Shown here: positions 1 through 5,033 of the stretch, piece after piece | Numbering within the stretch: the stretch's first letter is position 1 | How the letters are laid out: each line of letters starts with the position of its first letter | Assembly: GCA_020346805.1 (NCBI GenBank) | Contig: CP070790.1 | Location: forward strand, 1,335,332 to 1,340,364 | Origin: Planctomycetota bacterium | GTDB taxonomy: Bacteria > Planctomycetota > Phycisphaerae > UBA1845 > PWPN01 | Reading direction: 5' to 3' | DNA length: 5,033 nucleotides | Notes under the pieces: model-generated | The model's database searches: none | What the model was told of the DNA's origin: nothing | What the model saw: only the letters and a program-made list of their open reading frames with translations | Program-made: the position numbers and the translations under genes

Positions 1-840
1 ATCTATGTCGTCTTCGGGAACAGTGTGTACAGTGCAATAACGATAGCTACAGAAGTAGTACGTTCCATCATCCACGCTACTACCACCAAGTGGTGCCCCA
101 GCCGTTCCCACAATCAATTGATGCACATCATCCCCATCTGCATATTCGAGTGAGGCGTGATTGTAACAATGATCGTGGCCGGTAAGGTACATGCGGCTGC
201 CCAGCTCCTCCTCAAGGGTGGACCAGAACGTTTCGTCATTCGCGCTACGGCTACCAAATGCAGGTTCATGAGCAGCTACGAAGACATGCTGTCGTGAATC
301 TTCCCCGGCGACATTCCACGTATTGTCAGCCAGAACGGAATTCAACCAGGTCTGGTTTATCATACCATAACTACCGTTATCGTCATCCCCTTTATACTGA
401 TCCAGAGCAATGAATATTGCGTTTCTATGAGTTAGATAGTAAGTGACATCCGTTTCGTCGGGAGGTCCTGCAGGTCCGTTATCGGGAATTTCCGTGCCGA
501 ATACTGCTTTCCAGTCTTCGTAGAAGCCTGCACCGGCATGAGTTCCGCTAAGCTCGTGATTGCCTCTCACTGGCACAACAGTTATTCCATTTTCGTAAAC
601 CGGCCTCATTACCTCTTTCCAAAGCTCCAACTGAGCTTTTACATTATCATACGGAGCCTCTGGTCCCGAACCCTTTACCAAATCTCCGGGGAAGAACAAA
701 ATATCTGCCTTTTCATCTACTGTCGCATTAACAATTTCCGTGAGTCTAAATTTGTTAATTCCATCATAGACCAAGTCATCAGGATCACGTTTAACTGTTG
801 TGTCGTCCCGGCTGTCGGCGGTGACCACAAACCTCCAGTA
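1..840 (-). other. Calcineurin-like metallophosphoesterase domain within the large CDS (incomplete at C-terminus)
   Basis: Residues about 1137-1416 carry the ordered signature of the family. Motif I is VVTADSR (D1145), motif II is FFPGDLV (D1189), motif III is VRGNHE (N1230, H1231), motif IV is AAHEPAF (H1327) and motif V is TGHDHCY (H1358, H1360). In this family these residues bind two metal ions that activate water for phosphoester hydrolysis. Motif I reads D-x-R in place of the more common D-x-H; the other metal ligands are all present. The following text (LIVGTAGAPLGG) resembles the late beta-strand region of extracellular phosphatases, so the domain is probably nearly complete at the window edge. 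The substrate cannot be told from sequence. Confidence 0.9.
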
Positions 841-3800
841 ATCGGTCTCGTCATTTAGTTTTGCCACCTCGCCGTAAGATTCGACAAAGACGTAGTTGTA
901 CACTCGGACGTCATCCATCCGACCATAGAAGCTGCCTGCAGACATCGAAGAATTAGCGTACCCTATTTTCAATACATTGTCACTATCATCATGGAACATA
1001 TCCATGTCAAAAATCCCATATTTCTCGCAGTCGCCGTCTATATATAGCTTCACATCGTCATCGAGACCATAATGATAATCAACGGCCACTACAACGTGAT
1101 GCCAGAGTCCGTCATCAACTCTTTTACTTGAAATCAACTCAGCACCTGTTGCCATGAACTTCAGCTTACCATAATCTTCAGACTGTGAGTCGTCCTCAAC
1201 ATATAAGCACTTCATGACGTCAGGAATTCCGGTATCGGGACAGTGAGCTATTATAACTCCGCCATCGGTAAGCACCTGATCATCGAGCAGCCTGATCCAC
1301 GCCGACCATGTGAAATCATTATACGTGACATAGTCGCCAGCTGCGCCTATGGTGATATAATCACCTTCACCATCAAATTGAAGGGCGCCGTCGGTGACAC
1401 CGCCATCTGCAGGCTTCCAAACGGGATTGCCACTAATAATGCCGACCTCACCATTACCTGAGCTGTCCTGCGCGTTACCGCTGCTTTCATTAAGCTTCCA
1501 GTGACCCTTTGTCCATTTTGCCTCGTATGCCCCCATATCCACCGTGCCAATGAAGCGGCGGTTACGGATGATGTCTACATATACACCTGTGAAATAACTA
1601 TTATTTCCCGCATTTATGCAGGGGCTAATTGAACTCGGGCTGATATAGTATTTGAGGGCCAGCCCATCATCCGCTGTGGCAAATTCGAGATCGGGACCGG
1701 CCGGATCACTGTCATCAACGAATTTCGGGTCGGCATTAATATTACCGCCCTCGTCGTAGCCTAATATATTGTAGTAGGAATCTTTGACGTAACCGCCATC
1801 GACGAAAGAATCTTGTATATCACAGTTGCCAATGTGAGGTGTAGATGAGGAGTTGTAGATTTCTCTTCCGTCCCCGAGCGCGTAATCACCCCAGAAGATG
1901 CAGTTTCTCAGGTATTCATAAATACAATTGGCATTGTACAAAGCACCTCCATTGCCATAGGCGTAGTTGCCTGTAAATGTGCAGTTGGTCACTTTACCGG
2001 TCATAAAGTCGCAGTCATAGAAGTAGCAGGCACCGCCGTGAGAGTACGTTAGATTGTCAGCAAATACACAGTTTATCATCTTTATCTGGCCGGTAGTTTG
2101 AGCTATCCCCCCACCGTAACCATCAGCTTCATTGTCATAAAACACGCATCTGTCGAGGGTCAGGTTGCACGGAGCAAGGCTTCCCGAACTAAAGCCGCGT
2201 ATCCCACCGCCATTACAGCCTGAATAATTATCGATGAATTGACAATCGGTTATCACTGGCGAACTTCCATAACAGTTACTCATGCCACCGCCCTCGCCGT
2301 CGTAGTCAGGGGCAGAGTTCCGTGTGAATATGCAGTATCTGATAGTCGAACTGAAAGACTTGTTAAATTCAGGATTAGTGCTGCCATAGTTGGACATTCC
2401 ACCACCATCGTTGCCGGCTGCGTTAGCCCTGAAGACGCAGTTGGTCACAGTCAGGGCGCAGTTGTAGTTGTACATCCCCCCGCCGGAGCTGCCACCGGTC
2501 GCATTCCCACCTTCAATTATAAAGCCATCCAGGGTGGCACCTTCCGCACCCGTGACAACATGATAACTGTTATAGTCCCATGTTTCATCGCTGAGCAGAT
2601 CTGCGAGATCGGCCACTTCTACATCGTCTTCATCAAGGTCGCCGCTCAGAATAGTTGGAAAGGCCTTGCAGTTTCTCTGAGATTCATACTCTTCATAACC
2701 TGCAAATCCTCCCAACAGCCGTCCGCCTTCTATCAGTTGGAAGGTGGCAGACTGGTCGCCGGGTGTAATTCCATCTCCCTGGTCGGGCCAATAAGTACCT
2801 TGTGCCACCCATATATCATCCTCAGTCGAAGCAACAGCCAGAGCATCCTGCAGGTAATTGTAAGCATCAGTCCAGCTTTCACCGTTATTAGCACCTGAAG
2901 CATCGGCGTCCACGTAAATTATATTCACTGCACCTCCTTGCACAGACTGAACATACATGTTGTCGATATAAATCGTATCAAGTGTTTGATTACCCGCTGA
3001 CTGGTCGGTATCCATGACCCGGATATAAACCGTACCAATAGTATCACCTGGGAGCTCATAGCTTTGCGCCGTGTCATCGTCACTGGTCTTGGTAACAGTT
3101 AACATATTCGTATAATCGGAATCATTAAGAGAATACGCAAAAACAAAATCATCCCCTTCGCTGTTAGAAGTATGGTAAGCTTCCACATAAAACGTTACCG
3201 TGCTGCCACCAGTGACGTCAATGGTCCACTTATGCTCTAAATAGCTGTATCTGTCTTTAGAAGGGTTAGTATCCGACAAAATCTCCTCAATCGACTCGTA
3301 ACCATTGTTACTGCTCTGCGTATCGATATAGCTTCCGCTGACTGTACCGGAAACAGCTATATCACTGTCGGCTGTATCATCAGTTGTGCTGCCGTCATTA
3401 TCGGTGACATTTACTGCTACATCATCGATATTAATGCCATCGTAATTTCCGTCGCTGCTGGCCGCACTATGCGTAATGGTAGATGTGTGATTCCCTTCTC
3501 CGTCATAGTCGTCAATAGCCGTTACCGTGACAGTTTTTGGCTCATCCCAGTCCGTCGTGAGGAAAATGAAATCTATAGGGTTGTCTGCGCCGTTATTATT
3601 TATTTCTGTATCCATATCCGGGTCCACTGTTATGGTCACCGGACCAGTGGGTTGCGTATCAAGAACGATTGTATAGGTATCGGATGTAGAACCTTCTTCG
3701 TCCACATCAGTAGAACCGCCGGATTCCGTGATCGTCACGCCCGGAGTCGGCTGGGTACTGGTGCCGGTAACTTCCACATCATCAACGTAACCATATTCAT

Positions 3801-4248
3801 TGCTGGCACTTGCATTTATACGAAACCTTATCTTAAAACTGCTATTGTCGTCTGCCCCAGAACCGCAGGTTATGTCCTTATAGTCTCCCCACGAGGTTTC
3901 GTTGGTTGACTCTAATTCATGCCAATCACTGCCATCATGCCATTCAACATAAAGATATTCGCCTGCATCTAATTTTTGGGTCATGCGGTAATACTTGACG
4001 TGAATGCTGCTATAGCCTACGGTACTGACGGCTTTTTCTATCCAGGTTGTATCAGCAAGTTTCGCGCCAAAGTCACCTGTGTAGGCCGCGCCAGAAGAAA
4101 CACTGGCATAACTGTTCTGTACGGACCAGCCCCCCTGGGTAAAATCGCCGCTTTCAAAGCCATCACTGAACAGGCTTTCACCGGCTGCGTCTTTCGAAAA
4201 GGCACTAATCATCAGAATAAGACAAGCGGTAAGAATTTTTTTAGACAT
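1..4248 (-). CDS. Large secreted multidomain protein: beta-sandwiches, Calx-beta, beta-helix, LamG and metallophosphoesterase (3' end outside window)
   Basis: The frame from ATG at 4248 is open for 1416 codons to the window edge with no stop, so the C-terminus is missing. The start is fixed by GGGAGGT seven bases upstream and by a signal peptide (residues 1-23: MSKK, hydrophobic core, AAG). Domains in order: beta-sandwich 24-162, ending YGYVDDVEV; Calx-beta-like 167-287, ending VTDNDG; second beta-sandwich about 296-435, ending IYIDNMYV; right-handed beta-helix 443-909, from IIYVDADASG to VDMGAYE; LamG 911-1121, with DSSGN, LQFDG, LWHHVVV, LYIDG and MDDVRVYN; calcineurin-like phosphoesterase from about 1137. 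Phosphoesterase motifs visible are DSR 1145-1147, GD 1188-1189, GNHE 1229-1232, H1327 and GHDH 1357-1360. I infer an exported, metal-dependent phosphomonoesterase or phosphodiesterase anchored to a surface or polysaccharide; the substrate is unknown. A C-terminal sorting signal would lie outside the window. The existence of the gene is near certain; its exact function is not. Confidence 0.95.
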   Translation of the reverse strand, partial: MSKKILTACLILMISAFSKDAAGESLFSDGFESGDFTQGGWSVQNSYASVSSGAAYTGDFGAKLADTTWIEKAVSTVGYSSIHVKYYRMTQKLDAGEYLYVEWHDGSDWHELESTNETSWGDYKDITCGSGADDNSSFKIRFRINASASNEYGYVDDVEVTGTSTQPTPGVTITESGGSTDVDEEGSTSDTYTIVLDTQPTGPVTITVDPDMDTEINNNGADNPIDFIFLTTDWDEPKTVTVTAIDDYDGEGNHTSTITHSAASSDGNYDGINIDDVAVNVTDNDGSTTDDTADSDIAVSGTVSGSYIDTQSSNNGYESIEEILSDTNPSKDRYSYLEHKWTIDVTGGSTVTFYVEAYHTSNSEGDDFVFAYSLNDSDYTNMLTVTKTSDDDTAQSYELPGDTIGTVYIRVMDTDQSAGNQTLDTIYIDNMYVQSVQGGAVNIIYVDADASGANNGESWTDAYNYLQDALAVASTEDDIWVAQGTYWPDQGDGITPGDQSATFQLIEGGRLLGGFAGYEEYESQRNCKAFPTILSGDLDEDDVEVADLADLLSDETWDYNSYHVVTGAEGATLDGFIIEGGNATGGSSGGGMYNYNCALTVTNCVFRANAAGNDGGGMSNYGSTNPEFNKSFSSTIRYCIFTRNSAPDYDGEGGGMSNCYGSSPVITDCQFIDNYSGCNGGGIRGFSSGSLAPCNLTLDRCVFYDNEADGYGGGIAQTTGQIKMINCVFADNLTYSHGGACYFYDCDFMTGKVTNCTFTGNYAYGNGGALYNANCIYEYLRNCIFWGDYALGDGREIYNSSSTPHIGNCDIQDSFVDGGYVKDSYYNILGYDEGGNINADPKFVDDSDPAGPDLEFATADDGLALKYYISPSSISPCINAGNNSYFTGVYVDIIRNRRFIGTVDMGAYEAKWTKGHWKLNESSGNAQDSSGNGEVGIISGNPVWKPADGGVTDGALQFDGEGDYITIGAAGDYVTYNDFTWSAWIRLLDDQVLTDGGVIIAHCPDTGIPDVMKCLYVEDDSQSEDYGKLKFMATGAELISSKRVDDGLWHHVVVAVDYHYGLDDDVKLYIDGDCEKYGIFDMDMFHDDSDNVLKIGYANSSMSAGSFYGRMDDVRVYNYVFVESYGEVAKLNDETDYWRFVVTADSRDDTTVKRDPDDLVYDGINKFRLTEIVNATVDEKADILFFPGDLVKGSGPEAPYDNVKAQLELWKEVMRPVYENGITVVPVRGNHELSGTHAGAGFYEDWKAVFGTEIPDNGPAGPPDETDVTYYLTHRNAIFIALDQYKGDDDNGSYGMINQTWLNSVLADNTWNVAGEDSRQHVFVAAHEPAFGSRSANDETFWSTLEEELGSRMYLTGHDHCYNHASLEYADGDDVHQLIVGTAGAPLGGSSVDDGTYYFCSYRYCTVHTVPEDDID
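886..1518 (-). other. LamG / concanavalin A-like domain within the large CDS
   Basis: Residues about 911-1121 show the usual bacterial LamG pattern in order: HWKLNESSGNAQDSSGN, then GALQFDGEGDYI, FTWSAWIRL, DGLWHHVVV, VKLYIDGD and finally GRMDDVRVYNYV. Such domains form a beta-sandwich that commonly binds glycans or proteins in secreted enzymes. Here it sits directly between the beta-helix and the phosphoesterase, with a linker of only about 15 residues to the latter, so it may position the enzyme on its target. The ligand is not predictable. Confidence 0.88.
1855..2442 (-). repeat. Seven-rung Cys-x-Phe...Gly-Gly protein repeat in the beta-helix
   Basis: Within the beta-helix (residues 443-909), seven copies of a C-x-F-x-x-(N/D) motif occur, six of them followed by a GGG or GGA turn and the last by a degenerate GDGRE. 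The cysteines are at residues 604, 639, 669, 701, 727, 756 and 783, so the repeat length varies from 26 to 35 residues. Examples are NCVFRANAAGNDGGGM and NCTFTGNYAYGNGGAL. This is the pattern of right-handed parallel beta-helices such as polymorphic outer membrane protein-like repeats and pectate lyase-like folds, each copy making about one coil. The repeat is at protein level; the DNA copies have diverged. Confidence 0.85.
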
Positions 4249-4255
4249 TGTGCTG

Positions 4256-4262
4256 ACCTCCC
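4256..4262 (-). promoter_or_regulatory. Ribosome binding site of the large CDS
   Basis: GGGAGGT on the minus strand ends seven bases before the ATG at 4248. It is a near-perfect match to the anti-Shine-Dalgarno sequence at normal spacing, and it decides the start codon. The signal peptide begins directly after it. Confidence 0.88.
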
Positions 4263-4437
4263 ATTAAAATGTTGACTTAATTTTTCCTATCTCATTATTT
4301 CCCTCTAATACAGTACTAATAAACAACAGGATTCTTTTCCCGGCTTCAACAAAATCCTGCAAAATTCTCTCGTCTGCCACAAAACCAAAGGTTCTTATAT
4401 TAATGCCGCCTCTGAACCGGCGAATGTTGATTGTTTT

Positions 4438-4463
4438 TTTCACATTTTTTTCAAAATGTGAAA
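4438..4463. repeat. Perfect 11-bp inverted repeat, operator-like
   Basis: TTTCACATTTT at 4438-4448 is repeated as its exact reverse complement at 4453-4463, with a four-base centre TTTC. It sits about 175 bases upstream of the ribosome binding site of the large CDS. On the plus strand six T residues follow it (4464-4469), so it also resembles a weak AT-rich terminator, but no plus-strand gene leads into it. A transcription factor operator upstream of the large CDS is the more plausible reading; the regulator is unknown. Confidence 0.6.
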
Positions 4464-4526
4464 TTTTTTATGAAATATTATCACTTTTGCGTATTTTTGG
4501 GGGAGAATCGAAGGTTTTCTGGTTTG

Positions 4527-4552
4527 TCAACTTTTTTACCAAAAAATGTTGA
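4527..4552. repeat. Imperfect palindrome TCAAC-T6 / A6-TGTTGA
   Basis: TCAAC followed by six T residues, a short centre (ACC), then six A residues and TGTTGA form an inverted repeat with a single-base bulge. It spans 26 bases, like the perfect palindrome 89 bases away (centre to centre), and shares its T-run to A-run layout. It lies about 265 bases upstream of the large CDS ribosome binding site. It could be a second regulator site or an intrinsically bent A-tract. Its function is inferred only from shape and position. Confidence 0.45.
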
Positions 4553-4599
4553 ATAGAAATGCAGTATCCGACTTAAATCGCAATATGCAAAGATGTTAT

Positions 4600-4627
4600 A
4601 AAAAAAGCCGCTTCGAAAAGCGGCTTT
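4600..4627 (-). terminator. Intrinsic terminator of the recombinase gene
   Basis: On the minus strand AAAGCCGCTT pairs perfectly with AAGCGGCTTT around a TTCG tetraloop, and a run of T residues follows, giving seven T in a row at 4606-4600. The first stem base is 24 bases after the recombinase stop codon. The GC-rich stem core, stable UUCG-type loop and U-tract make a strong rho-independent terminator. It separates the recombinase from the downstream large CDS. The plus-strand version has a broken T-run (TTTATATTT) and would be weaker. Confidence 0.93.
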
Positions 4628-4650
4628 ATATTTACAATCAGTTACTTTTC

Positions 4651-5031
4651 TTATTCGTGATGCGGTTCACTATTCTGCTGGTAGTCCGCATTTTCTCTGG
4701 GATGGGCGTTTTCGTAAACTTCCTTCAGTTTCTTCGTAGTAAGGTGCGTGTAAACCTGCGTTGTCGACAGCGACTGATGTCCGAGCAATTCCTGGACGCT
4801 CCTCAAATCGGCCCCATTGTTCAACATATGCGTTGCGAAGCTATGACGCAGCGTATGCGGGCTGATAGCCGGGTCGAGACCTGCCATCTTAAGATACTTG
4901 TCCATCTTGCGTCGGACACTGCGTGTGCTGAGCCGCCTGCCGTGCTTGTTTACAAACAACACCTTCGAGTCAAAATTCCTGTTGCTCTGCGCTCTTTTAT
5001 TCCTGAATTCCATATAGTGCTGGATAACCTG
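4651..5031 (-). CDS. xerC: Tyrosine recombinase, XerC/XerD family (C-terminal part; 5' end outside window)
   Basis: This is the C-terminal catalytic part of a site-specific tyrosine recombinase. XerC and XerD together resolve chromosome dimers at dif. The frame is open through the right window edge: six codons (QVIQHY) precede the internal ATG at 5013, so that Met is not the true start. Counting from it, the family box [13 protein letters not shown] gives H53 and R56, [15 protein letters not shown] gives H79 and the nucleophile Y88, and the ending is the usual [11 protein letters not shown] further 15 residues ([18 protein letters not shown] tail) follow before TAA. The first catalytic Arg and the Lys lie outside the window. 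There is no insertion between [11 protein letters not shown] and the HxxR box of the kind that marks integron integrases. XerC and XerD cannot be separated from this part alone, so the symbol is tentative. A terminator follows at once, so this gene ends its transcript. Confidence 0.93.
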   Translation of the reverse strand, partial: QVIQHYMEFRNKRAQSNRNFDSKVLFVNKHGRRLSTRSVRRKMDKYLKMAGLDPAISPHTLRHSFATHMLNNGADLRSVQELLGHQSLSTTQVYTHLTTKKLKEVYENAHPRENADYQQNSEPHHE

Positions 5032-5033
5032 CA

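Larger units (their letters stand above)
4263..4599. other. AT-rich intergenic region, presumed leader and promoter of the large CDS
   Basis: No credible gene lies here on either strand. The stretch separates the recombinase terminator from the ribosome binding site of the large CDS, so it should contain that gene's promoter. I found no convincing -35/-10 pair. A TTGACA on the minus strand (4530-4525) has no matching -10 box at 16-18 bases, and TATAAG-like and GATAAT-like hexamers lack a -35 partner. The region does hold two palindromes (4438-4463 and 4527-4552), a weak 7-bp inverted repeat CAGGATT/AATCCTG (4327-4333 and 4353-4359), and three copies of TCAACAT read on the minus strand. Confidence 0.6.

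Noticed and set aside
538..1550. Short open frames at 538-858 (+), 1243-1461 (+) and 1347-1550 (-)
   Set aside because: They overlap the phosphoesterase and LamG coding sequence in other frames and have no support of their own.
2239..2898. Plus-strand open frame of 219 codons as a gene
   Set aside because: It is fully antisense to the beta-helix part of the large minus-strand CDS, has no recognisable motif or ribosome binding site, and is explained by the composition of the opposite strand.
4222..4233. Lipobox-like LTAC (residues 6-9) suggesting a lipoprotein
   Set aside because: The Cys falls at residue 9, before or within the hydrophobic core. A real lipobox follows the core, so a standard signal peptide with cleavage near residue 23 fits better.
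3469..4275. Plus-strand open frames at 3469-3909 and 3976-4275
   Set aside because: Both lie opposite the N-terminal modules and start of the large CDS. Their translations resemble no known family and the second runs across the signal peptide and ribosome binding site of the real gene.
4438..4469. Palindrome plus T-run as a plus-strand terminator
   Set aside because: The stem is almost all A and T, so it would be weak, and no plus-strand gene is present upstream to be terminated.
4525..4530. TTGACA on the minus strand as a -35 box for the large CDS
   Set aside because: The sequence 16-18 bases downstream is TTCTCC-like, not a -10 box, and the next GATAAT-like hexamer is about 42 bases away.
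4651..5031. Integron integrase or phage integrase next to an attachment site
   Set aside because: The segment reads as XerC/XerD through its whole length, lacks the extra integron integrase patch before the HxxR box, and no attC-like repeats, tRNA or phage genes are nearby.

Overview
The window looks like bacterial chromosome of moderate G+C. Its content is most typical of the Planctomycetota or the wider PVC group: a very large secreted, aspartate-rich, multidomain protein built around the 'IYVDADASG..NGESW' type of right-handed beta-helix and a LamG domain, next to a chromosomal XerC/XerD-type recombinase. This assignment is inference from protein style. No rRNA or other phylogenetic marker is present.

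Both genes are on the minus strand and both run off the window. At the right edge (4651-5031) is the C-terminal catalytic half of a tyrosine recombinase of the XerC/XerD family. It ends at a TAA and is followed 24 bases later by a clean intrinsic terminator (4600-4627). Next comes an AT-rich non-coding stretch of about 340 bases (4263-4599) with two operator-like palindromes and a thrice-repeated heptamer, but no convincing promoter.

From 4248 to the left edge a single reading frame stays open for exactly 1416 codons without a stop. It covers about 84% of the window. It has a GGGAGGT ribosome binding site and a signal peptide. Its domains, in order, are: an N-terminal beta-sandwich, a Calx-beta-like domain, a second beta-sandwich, a right-handed beta-helix with seven Cys-x-Phe...Gly-Gly rungs, a LamG (concanavalin-like) domain, and a calcineurin-like metallophosphoesterase that is still in progress at base 1. 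The 3' end lies outside the window.

The terminator and the long spacer suggest that the two genes are transcribed separately, and nothing shows a functional link between them. The most notable item is the large protein, a predicted extracellular phosphoesterase carried on a chain of adhesion or carbohydrate-binding modules. I saw no tRNA, rRNA, CRISPR array, insertion sequence or plus-strand gene.
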